A stretch of DNA of 64,000 nucleotides from Dendrobium chrysotoxum (GCA_019925795.1 CM034304.1:19298228-19362227), one strand, 5' to 3'; numbered from the stretch's first letter, positions 44,483 through 56,554 are shown. The notes: a model not told the origin generated them from the sequence alone. Program-made: numbers and translations.

Positions 44483-47400
44483 TAATTTTGTAGGAACACT
44501 CTCACAGAAGACCTCATGAAAGTATTTGGTACCTGGACAGTGGCTTCTCAAAGTATATGACTGGAGATGTAAATCAATTCATATCGTTGGAAGCCAGAAA
44601 TGGAGGAAAGGTTATACTTGGAGATAATACCACCAAGAAAGTGGTAGGTACAGGTATAATTGGAAATTCAAAAAACTTTGTGATTGAAAATGTTCTGTTG
44701 ATAAAAGGGTTAAAACACAATCTATTGAGCAAAAGCCAACTGTGCGATAAAGGTTATCATATAAAATTTTTGCCTACTAGCTGTATCATTAGTCAAAATA
44801 AAACTTTTGTGTTGAATGGTGATAGAGTAAATAATATTTACATGCTAGATTTAAATTCTATAAAATGTTCTACTGCTTTTGTTTAAAAACAGTATCTGAT
44901 GAGTCATGGTTATGGCATAGAAGACTTTGTCATTCTAGCATGAGAAATCTTAGGAAAATCACCCAAAAAGAGTTAGTTAGAAGAATACCCAAATTAGACT
45001 TTATAAAATATCACTTATGTGATGCATGTCAACTAAGAAAACAAGTCAAATCCTCTTTCAATTCAATTAAGGAAATTAGAACTTGTAAGCCCTTAAAAAT
45101 TCTTCACATGGATCTCTTTGGACTTGTTAGTACCTTAAGTTTAGGAGGAAAAAGATTTGGGTATGTAATTATGGATGATTATTCAAGATTCACCTGGATT
45201 AGATTTTTAAATTATAAGAGTGAATCATTTGAGGAGTTTAGAGATTTCACCACTTAGATTCAGAGAAAATTAGGTTTTGAAATTGTAACTATCCAAAATG
45301 ATCATGGGAGAGAATTTGAAAATGCATTATTTAATAATTTTTGTAAATCTCATGGGATTGAACATTACTTCTCAGCTTCTAGGACACCTCAATAGAATGG
45401 AGTAGTTGAGAGAAAGAATAGGACATTAATTGAAACTGCTAGAGCCATGTTGGCAGAATATTCACTTCAAAAATATTTTTGGGCTGAAGTAGTTAGTACA
45501 CCATGCTATATATTAAATAGGGTGTACATTAGATCAAAATTAAATAAGATACCCTATGAACTACTTAAAGGTAGAATTCCCAACCTCTCACACCAATATA
45601 TTTTTGGATGTAAAGTGTTCATAATAATGAAAAAACTCTCTTAGGAAAATTTGATCCTAAATCTGATGAAAGAATTTTTCTAGGATATTCAAGTGTTGGA
45701 AAATCTTATAGAGTTTTTAATAGAAGGACATTGGTGATTGAGGAGATCACTCATGTTGTTTTTAATGAATTTGATAATACTGAAGGGTCTAGGTTGGATG
45801 AAGATGAGGTTGAGGAGATAACCCAAAAACTTGAAAATGAAAAAGTTGAAGAAAGGGTTGAAAATGAAAAAAGAAAACCAATTGCCTAAAGAATGGAAAT
45901 TTGTTAGAAGTCATCCTATAGAATTGATTTTAGGAGACCCAAGTGAAGGAGTTAGGACTAGGCATGGTTTGAGAAAAGAAGTGAATCATTCAGCTTTTAT
46001 TTCAATGATTGAACCCATTAATATAGATCAAGCACTTTTGGATGAATTTTGGATTTTGGCCATGAAAGAAGAATCGAATCAATTTAAAAGAAATGATGAT
46101 TGGGAGTTAATTGAAAGGCCAAAGGATCAAAGTATAGTTGGGACTAAGTGGGTGTTCAAAAACAAAATGAATGATTCAGGAGTTGTGATTAGAAATAAGG
46201 CTAGATTTGTAGTTAAGGGGTATAATCAAATAGAAGGAATTGATTTTGAGGAGATATTTGCCTTTGTAGCAAGACTTGAAGTAATTAGGGTTTTATTAGC
46301 CTTTGTTTGTTTTAAAGATTTTAAATTATATCGAATGGATGTTAAAGTGTCTTTTTGAATATTGTGATAGAAGAGGATGTTTATGTTGAGCAACCTCCAA
46401 GTTTTGAAAATCTAACTTTCCTAATCATGTTTTTAAATTAAAAAAGACATTGTATGGACTAAAATAGGCACCTAGAGCTTGGTATGAGAGGTTAAGCACT
46501 TTTTTATTAAAAGGATCATTTGTTAAAGGAAGTGTGGACACCACTCTATTTTTGAAAAGAATAGAGAATGAAATACTCATTGTATAAATATATGTGGATG
46601 ACATCATTTTTAGATCAACTGATAAAAATCTATGTGATGAATTTTCAAAAATAATGAGTAGTGAATTTGAGATGAGTTTGATGGGTGAGTTGAGTTATTT
46701 CCTTGGTTTGTATAAAATAAAGTGAGGAAGGAAATTTTTTTAGTCAGTCAAAGTAGGTTAAGGAGATCCTCAAAAAGTATGAAATGGATAATGCTAAACC
46801 AGTTACTACACCCATGAGTTCCTCAGTCCAGTTAGATAAGGACTCTAAGGGTAAATCTGTTGATCAAAAGAAGTTTAGAGGAATAATTGGATCGTTGCTT
46901 TACTTGATAGCTAGCAGACCAGACATTATGTTTAGTGTTTGCTTATGTGCTAGATTTCAATCTAATCCAAAGGAATCACATTTGACAGTAGTGAAAAGAA
47001 TATTGAGATATCTTTTGGGAACTCAAAACTTAGGGATTTGGTATCCTAAGCACGCTCTTCTTTTAAAATAATTGGATACTCAGATTCTGATTTTATAGGC
47101 TGTAGTGTTGATTAAAAAAGTACTTCTGGGACTTGTCAATTTATTGGAAATTCTCTAGTATCTTGGTCTAGTAGAAAACATAATTTAGTAACACTTTATA
47201 CAGCTGAAGCAGAATATATTACCTTAGGTAGTTGTGTGGCACAAGTGCTTTGGTTGAAATAATAATTGGTTGACTTAAGATTTTCTATTAGCACTATACC
47301 AATCTTTTGTGATAACACTAGTGCCATATGCATCTCAAAGAATCCTATTCAACACTCTAGAATCACGCATATTGATGTAATGCATCATTTTATAAGAGAT

Positions 47401-47538
47401 CATGTAGCAAAAGGGGTAATTGAACTACATCATGTCGCTACTAAAGATCAACTTGCAGATATTTTCACAAAACCACTAGCTTTTGATACTTTTAGCATAT
47501 TAAGGATAAGGCTAGGTGTGATTGATCTTAATGCATGA
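44483..47538 (+). pseudogene. Copia pol (protease, integrase, RT, RNase H), broken
   Basis: Protease: YLDSGFSKYMTGD at about 44530, with catalytic DSG, then the flap-like LGDNTT and LLSKSQLCDKGY. Integrase: zinc finger WHRRLCHSSMRNL...CDACQLRKQ (44915..45045), LHMDLFG and MDDYSRFTW, then a TPQ-stop-NG and VVERKNRTLIETA near 45390..45440, with stops replacing Gln. RT: DDWELIERPK, VGTKWVFKNKM, KARFVVKGYNQ (46100..46230) and the catalytic YVDD at about 46593. RNase H: SRPDIMFSVCLCARFQSNP (46914..), then CDNTSAI, RITHIDVMHHFIRDHV and DQLADIFTKPL near 47470. Several TAG/TAA codons and frameshifts make it inactive. Confidence 0.92.
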
Positions 47539-47794
47539 TTGAAAATTTTATAAATTTATTTTGTATGTGATTGTGAGTTTGTTTATGTCAAATGTGAGTG
47601 TTTTTATTTCTATTTTATTGTGTATTTGGTCATTATTTGTGTCTTTTAAAAATGAAATAAAAAATTTTTCTTGTTTATTTTTTTTTAGTTCTTCATTTTA
47701 GTGTTGTTTCAGTGTCATAAATTCTGTAGCTCATGCATGAAAATCTATGGGGTTGAAGTAACAAAATTGTGTTTTCATAGTCTGTTCATACTCT

Positions 47795-48180
47795 ACAATG
47801 ACATAATCGTACTGTACGATATGTATAGATTCGTCTGTATGAATGGGGTGGGTTCACGATTAGTGTCAGTTATTATTGATGATCATACATACAAACATAT
47901 CATTCGTTTGTATTATCCATGTGTTGATTCGGATAAGGATGAACCTAACCGTCGCCTGAACGATCTTTAATTTTCTGATCATCCCGGACGAACACGTGAT
48001 TGTCTGTACAATCAAGAAGTCAAAAAGCCTATATGAAAGGATGCCTAAGGAAGGGTAGTTTACGAAAAGCTGTTTCATTTTTGACCATTTTCGTTCGTCC
48101 CGTATGAAATTATTTTCATCCCGGACAAAATTTATTTCGTCCCGTACCAAATTTTTTCGTACAATACGATTGATTATTTT
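47795..48180 (+). repeat. Palindromic-motif spacer between pol and ORF3
   Basis: Contains TCGTACTGTACGA, CATCCCGGACGA, TTCGTCCCGTATGAA, TTTCGTCCCGTACC and TCGTACAATACGA. These are reverse complements or close relatives of the GTACGGGACGAAC repeats in this element's LTRs. Confidence 0.7.
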
Positions 48181-48253
48181 TCTTTATAAAGAAGGGTCAT
48201 TTTCATTCGTTTCACTTCCAATTTCTAACTCTTCTGAGCATACAGTAGAAATG

Positions 48254-49345
48254 TAAGGCAGAGGAAAGAGAGTGCGACAGTCTAGGGGTTCGTCGTCTAG
48301 GCAAGATTGGGACGATAACTTTTTGAGTGCCCAAAATGAAGAAGCCTACTATAGATATGCTGCATGCAAAATTACCCCCTCTCGTATTCTACTGCAAGAG
48401 AACATACATTTTATAGTAATGCCTCTGTTCGACTCGACTCATTTTTCTTTCCTACTCACCCTTATTCAAGCCTACAACAAAGACTTCTTTCATGTTTTCC
48501 TAGCCAATATGAGAATCAATTAGGAGCATACTAGGATCTCTTCTTACATCCTCAAACAAAGAGTTGAAATAAATAAGGAGGACCTTGGATTAATTCTTCA
48601 TCTTAAAACTCTAGGTATTTAGGCTCATACTTTTACTTTCAGAGCAGACTATGATTGGTCCGAAGTTAGTCAAGTTCTGAGAGGTATAAGCCAACCAAGT
48701 CACTATCCTAGAGTTGACACTTTGAACCAAAATGCTAGAATTATCCAACACGTTCTTAGGATCTCCATCATTTCCAAAGCTAGAGATTGAGTTAAGATGT
48801 CCCCTTTTCTTTCAACTGTTACCTATTTGATTATGTCTGGTCAACCAATAGATGAAGCCCGATTGATCTTGGACTATCTTTATACACTTATTGATATTGG
48901 CCAGCCTAGTGTCAAAAGGAAGAAAAATATTGCTCTAGGTCATGTGATTTCCTACATTTTAGAAATTAAGTACAGTTTGGCCCAACCTTGACGGACCTTC
49001 TGAACTGCCAATCTATTTTACTGATGCTTCTTTTCGAGCACCATTTAGAAGAGAGGGATCTAGGGATAGCTCTGAAGAAGAACCTGCACCTGCTCCTGTA
49101 CCTGTACCTAGACATGATCAAAACTTTTATCAGGATATGGTCCAGTATTTTGATCGGCTTGATCAAAGGTTTAATAATATGGAGGCACATTTGAAGCAGT
49201 AGGATGACAAATATAATGAGGACAGGGGGTGGATTCGAGGATAGTTTGAGTCAGTGAACCCTAACCTTGCAACCATAAAAAGCTATTTTGCTATGTTCAC
49301 TGCTCCTCCACCTCCTCAAGATGAGGGTCCTTCAGACTACTAGTG
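48254..49345 (+). pseudogene. Sirevirus envelope-like third ORF (putative plant transposon protein domain), broken
   Basis: Frame pieces 48272..48523, then about 48524..48790 and 48797..48991, separated by stops, encode a basic Arg/Ser-rich start, then FIVMPLFDSTHFSFLLTLI, YNKDFFHVFLANM, the middle WSEVSQVLRGI and later LIMSGQPIDEARLILDYLY. This is the conserved domain of the additional ORF downstream of pol in Sireviruses and related plant elements; it is not a proven envelope. A Pro-rich stretch (repeats of PAPVPVP type) follows near 49085. At least three stops break it. The proposed role is inferred from position only. Confidence 0.65.
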
Positions 49346-50365
49346 ATGTCCTTCTGTTTGTTTGGATTAGCTCCTGGTTATCTCTATTGTCCTCTTAGGC
49401 TTGGATGTTATGGTTGTTGTTATTGTTCTTGGTCATGATTATTGTTATTTTGATGATTGTGATGGTTGTTATATGATGGTTGTTCTTGCACCCTTATTTT
49501 TTTGGTATTGATTAAAATGTAAAAGCTTGCTTTATCATATTCTTGGAATCATGTGGAATGAAAAAGTTCTATCTTTATGCAAATTGTTATCTGATTGTGG
49601 TTGTGATTGGAAATATTCTGATCTTTAATACTCGAACATAGTTGATTAAATTTTAAAAATGTTAATTGAATTTGGGTTACAATAGAAATTTCTGTGCATA
49701 ATTTAATTTCTCAACATATTTAGATTACATTGTGATTTGGTGTAGATTGGAAGATCTTACTTTATATGATTTTTAGATATGTATTACTTAGCATAAATTA
49801 TTGTATATCTGATGTATTAATATTGCTCTTGATTTCTATATCAAAGTGTTCATTATTGTACTTGTGATTAAGGGTAGTGTTGTTGGAAAGAATTTTATTT
49901 AATAAAAATAAAAAGGGTAAAGCTTGAAAAGATGCACAAAGTATGCCATACAATGCAAAGATGCGCAATGTCGCCAAAATTATAAAGAGGCACAAAATTA
50001 GCCCAAATATTGACTAGGTGCTCAAAATGTGCCCTTTCATTCGAAAAGATGCGCAATGTCACTAATTGTTCTTTCCTTTTACATTTTCTCAAATTTCACT
50101 AAATGATAGTCACTTTTGACTTAGAAATTTTGGTTAATTTTATTTCATCATTTGTGCAATAGTTGTGGTTACTTAATCTATCTATTACATTATTGCCATA
50201 GATCAACTTCTCTTCTCCTTATTCTAGTATGTGATCTAAACCATTTTGAGTCCTTACTTCTTGCATCTGATTTTAATATTATAGTTAATCTTCTTTTAAC
50301 ATTATTTAAATCACCAACTACTTTGATTGACTTCCCTTTTTGTTGTTGTCAAAAGGGGGAGTTAT
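49346..50365 (+). other. Copia 3' non-coding region
   Basis: AT-rich sequence with a T/G-rich part (49360..49500) and an inverted pair of short motifs near 49920..50060 (GATGCGCAATGTC, AGATGCACAAAG). No gene. Long non-coding regions before the 3' LTR are usual in this lineage. Confidence 0.5.
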
Positions 50366-50525
50366 GTATTGTTTGAATTGTCTTTGCATATTGTATTGTT
50401 TGAATTATTTTTGCATATTATATTGTTTGAATTGTCTTTGCATATTGTCTTTGCATATACATGTAATTCTCTTTGCATATTGTATTGTTTGAATTGTCTT
50501 TGCATATTGTTGTTGCATATGTATG
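50366..50525 (+). repeat. Tandem repeats in the copia 3' non-coding region
   Basis: Repeated variants of TATTGTTTGAATTGTCTTTGC and TTTGCATATTGT, five to six units. Confidence 0.8.
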
Positions 50526-50712
50526 TAATTATATATGCATGCTTGTCTTTTTTTCTTCTTACCTCCTCTTACCCCTTGTTTCACATAGATCATTTCTTTA
50601 GGGCGACCTTAGGAGATCATTTATTTAGGGGGAGCTTAGGTTTAGTGGGAGTTTAGGAGAAATGTGGGAACGTGGGTTTACTTATTAACTTAAACAATAA
50701 ATGTTTTGCCAT

Positions 50713-50731
50713 CATCAAAAAAGGGAGAGGT
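50713..50731 (+). promoter_or_regulatory. Polypurine tract of the copia element
   Basis: AAAAAAGGGAGAGGT-type purine run immediately before the 3' LTR at 50732; primes plus-strand DNA synthesis in LTR retrotransposons. Confidence 0.8.
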
Positions 50732-51631
50732 TGTTATGATTTGTGCAAACCAGTTTGTTCAAGTGATTATGAAACAATTTATTTTTGGTGATTAACAAAA
50801 GTTTATTGTTTATTTTATTTTATTTATTTTATTTCCTAACAAATATTGGAGTTTCTGTTTTGTGTGTACTAACATATTTTTCATGAAATTCACACTCCAG
50901 ACTGCTGAAGACTTCAAGTTTATTCATTAGATATTAATATAAGTGAAGTCTATATTTTTTACTTTTTTTGAGTCCGAGAGAGTGTGATTGTAAGTTGGAT
51001 AATTGTGCACACACACAATAGGGGAGTGAAAGCTTAATTTTTTAAAACTGATCGTACAGTATGAAATCTACTTCATACTGAAGGATTTGAGGTATGAACA
51101 GCTCGGTTTGTGATCGTATTGAATCATACGGGATGAATCATAGGTACGAACAGCTCGATTTGGGTTCATATTAGATCGTACGGGATGAACCGTTCAATTT
51201 TTTGAACTGTTCGTACATTATAAAATATACTTCGTACAAAAGGTTCTGAGGTACGAACGGCTCAGTTCTAGGTTCATACTGGATCATACCCGACAAATAT
51301 TTAATATTTTGAACTATTCGTATGGTATAATATACAATCGTATGGGATGATTAGAAAGCGTAATACTTGAAATTTTTAGTTTTTGGACGGTTTTTCTTAT
51401 CCTTAGTACTTAAGGGTCCTAAAAATTGACTTGAGTGACTTCTTCTGCGAAATTTCTTCTTGAGAGTGAAAGGGAGAGTGATTGGGAGAGTGTTTGGGAG
51501 TGAGTTTTGTGAGATCTTGAAAGAGGAAATTATAAGGGGATTCACAAGGTTATCTAAGTGTGAGGATCTCATTGTTTGTACTTCAAGGTTCTTCCCAATC
51601 TCCTTGGAGGCTCTTACAAATTCAAGAAGAC

Positions 51632-51775
51632 TCCAGTTCTCTGCCATCACCTGGAGGGTGAAAAAAGACGATTGGTTCTTTGCCGACACCTGGAGAGTGT
51701 GAAAGAATGAGTGGGTTCTCTGCCTTCACCAGGAGGGTGAAAAAGGACGACGGTTCTCTACCGCACCGGGATTTG
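51632..51775 (+). repeat. Tandem ~46-bp repeats in the copia 3' LTR
   Basis: Three to four units with GGTTCT(C/T)T(G)CC..CACC(T/A)GGAGGGTGAAAAA. Equivalent to the shorter tandem units in the related solo LTRs. Confidence 0.75.
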
Positions 51776-51902
51776 GTGGAAGAGAGTTTTGTAAAGGCTT
51801 CCCCGCCTTGCTGTGGGGGCTAAAGGAGAGTCACTTTGATTTAGTTCAATACCTAGAGAAGGAGTCTCTAGGGAGTAGATGTAGGGTATGTTTCATCGAA
51901 CC

Positions 51903-51910
51903 ACTATAAA
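51903..51910 (+). promoter_or_regulatory. LTR TATA-like box
   Basis: ACTATAAA in the context GAACCACTATAAATC, conserved at the same place in the two solo LTRs. Likely core promoter of the element. Confidence 0.55.
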
Positions 51911-52169
51911 TCTGGTGTTCTCTATTTCTTTCTTTTTTTATTTTTCTGCATTGTTATTTTTATGCGCTCTATTTTTCAGTGGTTGAAAAAGTATAGAATT
52001 CATAACTGTTCATATTATACAAACTGAAATCGTATAGTATGATTTGCTGAAAGTTTTTAAATAAAAATCTTCTAAAATTCTAAGAAAATTTTTAAAAGCA
52101 CCAATTCACCTCCCTCTTGGTTAGCCTAGGGACGTAATCTATAGGTCTAATAACCTATTCACACTTTCA

Positions 52170-52174
52170 TCCAT
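52170..52174 (+). repeat. Target-site duplication TCCAT, right
   Basis: Matches 43287..43291. Confidence 0.9.
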
Positions 52175-54400
52175 CTTATATAAAGTCATTATGGTATCAT
52201 TCTATAATCTCTCTAATTCATTTAAAATGATAATCTTGGCACTTATTGACTTTAAAATTTTTGATATATCGACAATAATATGAATAATCTCATCTGATTG
52301 GTAGATTTTTTTTTCAATCGAAATATGACAACCATGAATTCTTTGGCTCATAATTTTGCATTCAGATATATTAATACACCTTGAAATATTTGATACATAG
52401 TCTTTAGATGTTTTCATAATTTTTATAACTTCACATAAAATTAGCTCATCTTTCATTGACATTGTGAAGCAAATTGGGGGCAAAATGCAGCTACCATCAA
52501 CAAAAATTTGTGGATGTAGTTCATTCTTTATTCCAATTTCAACCAAATCTTATCGGTCTTGTAGATTATCCTTCGATTTTTTAGATCTAATAAATTTTCA
52601 ATAAAATTGTCACAATTTTTTTATATGCATGGAATTAAGATTATGAGGTAATAAATTATACTCCCAATAAAGCAACTCAAAGAAAATTTGTTTTTTCTTT
52701 CATATTTTTTATGCACTATAATATTTAGTTACCTTTATAGTACATCCTCTTGTTAAGATTTTAGAATTAGCCTTATTAAATTTCAAATAATAACATGTAT
52801 AGTTTGAATTTGTGGTAGAATATAACTGTCAATGTTCCCTTTATCTGCATTATAGACTTCCTCTATATTATCAAAAAAATATTTTTGTCAACAAAAGAAA
52901 TGGTTCTCTAGTAGCCAACATTGATGATCCATGTAAGAGAATTTCTTTCCTTTGTACAATCATAAAGATTATATATTTTGGTTGCAAAAGGACAAGCAAA
53001 TCTTCCTTTTGTGCTCCTCCAAGATAACATATTATAAGCAAGAAAATTATTAATTATCCATGTTAATGCAGTATGCATATTAAAATTTTATTTAGTTTCT
53101 GCATTGCACCATTGAGCTCCATTCAATAAATCAAACAACTCCTATATCAGTGGTTAAATATAAACATCAATATCATTTCCTAGATTTTTTCTCTCATGGT
53201 ATAGTAGTAGATAGAATGAAAGAAGTTTATTTCATTCCAATTTAAGAAGGATTGATATGAGGAACCAAAAGTTTGAGCCAAATACTGTACATACTACCCA
53301 TAATAGTAAATGGATTAAACATGTGACTTGCCAAAGCTATGTAAACATTACATAAATCAGAGGCCAAATTTGGATATGTAGTGTTAATGGATTTCCATGC
53401 TTCTCTATTAGCTGGATGTCAAAACAAGCCATCTATTCTCATCTGTTTAATATGCCAAAATCATCTCTTTAGTATATTTCCTTATTTTAAATAATCTTTA
53501 GAAATAAATAAAAAATATCAGACAACTTTAGCTTGCTTCATTTGAGTTTACTTTCCATCAACAAGATTCTTTTTAGTACCAACCCACCTTAAAGAACCTC
53601 AAATATGACATACCACTTGATTAAATCTGTCTTTCTAGAATAACATACAATCATTATGAAATACATCTATCTTTATATATACAAGGTTAACTACTTTCAT
53701 TAAATTCATATGTGTTCTTAGGAAAATAAAGCTCCTTTAGGGAAAGTATCAATTAATAACTCCATCCACATATCAAAATATTTTGCAACCCAAGAGTGTA
53801 ATCATTTCAAATGAAATAAATGTAATTATAGGATAGCTTCAAGAATGACTTACGTCCAGGGTACAACTCTGCTCTTTCTTCCTGTATTAAATTGGCAAAT
53901 TTCATACCCTTGTTATTTAGTGGATCTATATCAAACTCATTATAGTCATCCTATATATTCATGGTCATATTGCTTAGACTAAATTTGTCCATTAATAATC
54001 CTTCTATATAATTTATGATTGGCTACTTAATTTAAATTGACTCCTCCTCAAAGTTTGAGGTGGCAACAAATATCTCATGTAATGCTCCTTTACTTATAAA
54101 TTTATAGGATGATTCAACATATCCAACAAAAAAACCTATGGAGATTAAGTACACCATAACATCTTTCATAGAATGGAAGTATTTGTTAATGTATGATTTG
54201 TATGGACATAAAAGTTTTCTAGCTAAATTGTGGCTAAGACTTATAATTACTAAATACTTATCAACACCTTTAAGGAAATCACAACTTCATTAGATTTTAT
54301 TATTCAGCTCTTATCCATTTTAACTAAAAAATGATGTTTCAAACTGCTCCTAAAATTGTGATTTACTCAAATAACTCATCATTGAATTGGTATAACATAA
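52175..54400 (-). pseudogene. CACTA tnpD-type transposase, N-terminal and central parts
   Basis: On the minus strand near 53650..53560: NDCMLFWKDR..QVVCHI (Cys-rich core) and GSLRWVG. Then AKVVxYFLFISKDYL, DGLFxHPANREAWKSIN, NLASDLCNVYIALASHMFNPF and SMYSIWLKLLVPHI (53475..53240), the Transposase_21 core. The frame 52202..52546 continues with LHPQIFVDGS..LPPICFTMS, DYVSNISRCINI and a SxRIHGCHI block, the segment that precedes DUF4218. The protein continues beyond the copia insertion at 43286. Many stops. TNPD is taken to be the transposase of En/Spm elements. Confidence 0.82.
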
Positions 54401-54447
54401 AAATGAGATTGTAAGATTATATATAGATTAAATTGTAAAGAAGTAAT

Positions 54448-56262
54448 TGTAACACCTATAAAGTCTTTATGAAGGTCAACCTATTTTGACCCAACTAGAT
54501 TCAAGATAGTCCATTAAATTTCCTCTTTTGAACCATTCTACATGGGCCATGGACTATTATGTGTGCATATGATAGTCTGCATTTCTGAAGTGGGTCCCAA
54601 GGATCTATTTAGAAATTTGAGTTTTTCACCTAGGTTACCCCAATTCTTGAGTTTCAATGCTCTAGCCACTATGCTCTCAAGTTTTTGGAAATTGACTATA
54701 TGTTTGGCATCTGGTAGGCATGGTGGCACCATAAGTTCCTGAAGCGAGCATCATTTCAGGTGCCACATAGAACCATAATGCTTGGCTGAATTTTAATATT
54801 TAAAATATCAAAATCTACTATTTTATTCATTTTAATTCATATAGCCAATTAGCTGTAGAGAGAGATAAGGAGAGATTTTAGAGAGAGAAAGTTAATTTTG
54901 GACTACTTCAGGTCATGTTCAATTGATAATCCAATTCTAAAAGTTATCCAGATTGAGGTAGGTCATACTTTGCCTATCTTAGTTTTCAAAATTATAAGAA
55001 TTTGCTTAATGTTCAAATTTAATTTATAATTATGTTAGTGAAAAATAAAGATAACTTGTTATCCGTGAAACTTTTACTATATAACTTTTTGTATATTATA
55101 AAGAATGATTATACACATTTAGATATTTTTTAAGGAATTTTACACTATGGGTTTTGAAATGTATGCCTTTTATTTATCTAAAACATAATCCTAAACCTAG
55201 AAATTAATGTTGTGGTACAATTAAAGTCTTGAAGCATTATTCTGTACAATCCCTAATAAATTGGTTATATTTTGAAACATTAAATTTCTATACTGTGGGT
55301 TATTTTATTACCTACCATTATAGCATTTTGTGAAATTCTAAAATATTTTTATTTATATTTCAATTACTACAATGTAATTAATTATATGCCTATTTGATTG
55401 AATTACATGATTCTGAGGAGCTTTGGAGTGGATGGAGCAAGTTTTATTCTGAAACTAAATATATATTATGGTACTATAAGCATATTCTATTCTAAAAAAT
55501 CTATGAATTCTATTTGATGAGAGTTATAAGGGTTAGAGTTATCTATATTCTATTTATTGTAAGGTATAAGAGTCAAAATTCTTTGATTTATATCTATTGA
55601 GAGGGATAAGGGTCATAATTCTTTGAATTCTATTTATTGGGAGGCATAAGGGTCAGAATTCTCTGATTTTTATTTGATACAACATGCTTATTTATATATT
55701 TTTTTGCAATGTTATTTAAATTCCTAATAACTGTAATTATTTCTATGCTCATCATAGTAATTTATTATGTTTCTCTTAACCCTCAATTAAATACTTAATA
55801 TTGGATTCATTTGAAATTTTAGATTTGTAAATGTAGCTTTCTATGTTGTGTTAGCTCACAATTATTTCACCTTCTATTTTTAGGGCTAATAGAGGGAAAG
55901 GGACTATTGAGTAGTAGAGTCGGGGTCTAATATGAGTCTATAGAGGTATTTCCCTTTTTTATTTTTGTACACTCATGGTTATTTTTTTTATTACTCTCTT
56001 TTATAGCTCAGTTTGTAGCCATGCAATTTAATTTTATACTCATTTTGATAATAAATGAAAATATGATTTTGTGGATGAGTTTATTTTTAGTACACTAGAT
56101 GTTGTTAGTAGCTCTATGATTATTATAATTTTAAAGTTAAAATTTGAAAAAAAAAATTTCTAAAAAAGTATCCAAAACTTAAATACTTGGGTTTACCTAT
56201 CGCAAGCCAATATGATATTATCTATTTGTTTGTATTTCTTAACAGGTTTGGTTGTGATAAGC
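54448..56262 (+). repeat. Gypsy 5' LTR (~1.8 kb)
   Basis: Begins TGTAACACCTATAAAG and matches the 3' LTR start at 62901 (TATAATGCCTTCAAAG) and then GGTCAACC(T/C)ATT(T/C), TGTGTGCATATGA and CAAGTTTTTGGAAATT in order. The right end is set by the primer site at 56263. An AGAGAGAGATAAGGAGAG purine block lies near 54860. Confidence 0.75.
55550..55665 (+). repeat. Short tandem repeats in the gypsy 5' LTR
   Basis: Three to four imperfect units with ATTCTATTTATTG..AGG(T/C)ATAAGGGTCA and AATTCT(T/C)TGA, also starting near 55500. Confidence 0.65.
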
Positions 56263-56280
56263 TTTTTGATATTAGAGCTA
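56263..56280 (+). promoter_or_regulatory. Primer binding site (initiator tRNA-Met type)
   Basis: TTTTGATATTAGAGCTA corresponds to the plant TTTTGGTATCAGAGCTA primer site with two G/A- or C/T-type changes. Confidence 0.65.
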
Positions 56281-56494
56281 TAGTTTTTTTAATTGATTAT
56301 AAAATAGAGCAATAGAAAATTGATTTGTAAGTCAAGTGAGATAGTTTTAGGTTTATTCGGGCATTCATTCTTATTTATTCATGTGCATTTATGTTCATTT
56401 TAGTATTCTATGTAATTATGGATCTACCAGACCCAGATATCATAGATGGATAGAGTGTTAGTTAGGAAGCACTTGTATATATAGTCATTATGAT

Positions 56495-56499
56495 ATTAT
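56495..56499 (+). repeat. Target-site duplication ATTAT, left
   Basis: Identical to 58373..58377, on the far side of the solo LTR. Confidence 0.9.
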
Positions 56500-56554
56500 T
56501 GAAAGTTTGATAGAGATGTTAAGCCCTTATGAACTAGCCCGAGGCTAACCAAGA

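Larger units (their letters stand above)
43292..52169 (+). mobile_element. Sirevirus-like Ty1/copia retrotransposon (8878 bp), internally deleted and decayed
   Basis: Order: truncated 5' LTR, gag remnant, protease, integrase, reverse transcriptase, RNase H, a spacer with palindromic motifs, an envelope-like third ORF, a polypurine tract and a complete 3' LTR. The integrase-before-RT order defines Ty1/copia. The long 3' region with an extra ORF and the GMIGHISHTC gag motif point to the Sirevirus lineage. The flanks carry the perfect 5-bp duplication TCCAT. The outer boundaries are therefore original, and the missing end of the 5' LTR, the primer site and most of gag were lost in a later internal deletion at 43894/43895. 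It sits inside a CACTA tnpD gene. All ORFs are broken. Confidence 0.94.
50732..52169 (+). repeat. Copia 3' LTR, complete (1438 bp)
   Basis: Begins TGTTATGATTTGTGC and ends CACACTTTCA, directly followed by the duplication TCCAT. The first half holds repeated TACGAAC / TCGTAC / ACGGGATGAAC motifs. The second half has tandem ~46-bp units (51632..51775), a TATA-like ACTATAAA at 51903, and the CCAATTCACC...TCTTGGTTAGCC motif near 52108. The second half is clearly related to the solo LTRs at 17001 and 56500. Confidence 0.92.
40429..54447 (-). mobile_element. Left part of a CACTA element with a tnpD-type gene, split by later insertions
   Basis: The left terminus reads CACTACAAAACGAAAC, preceded by ATT. 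Subterminal repeats around GTGCCCT, AAGGGCAC and GGACAAT/GGACACT follow for about 400 bp. The minus-strand transposase remnant runs from about 54400 down to 42480, interrupted by the copia element 43292..52169. The right terminus is not in the window: at 54448 a gypsy element begins and runs past the end. The element is at least 5 kb without the insertions. Left terminus is inferred; the transposase is solid. Confidence 0.75.
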
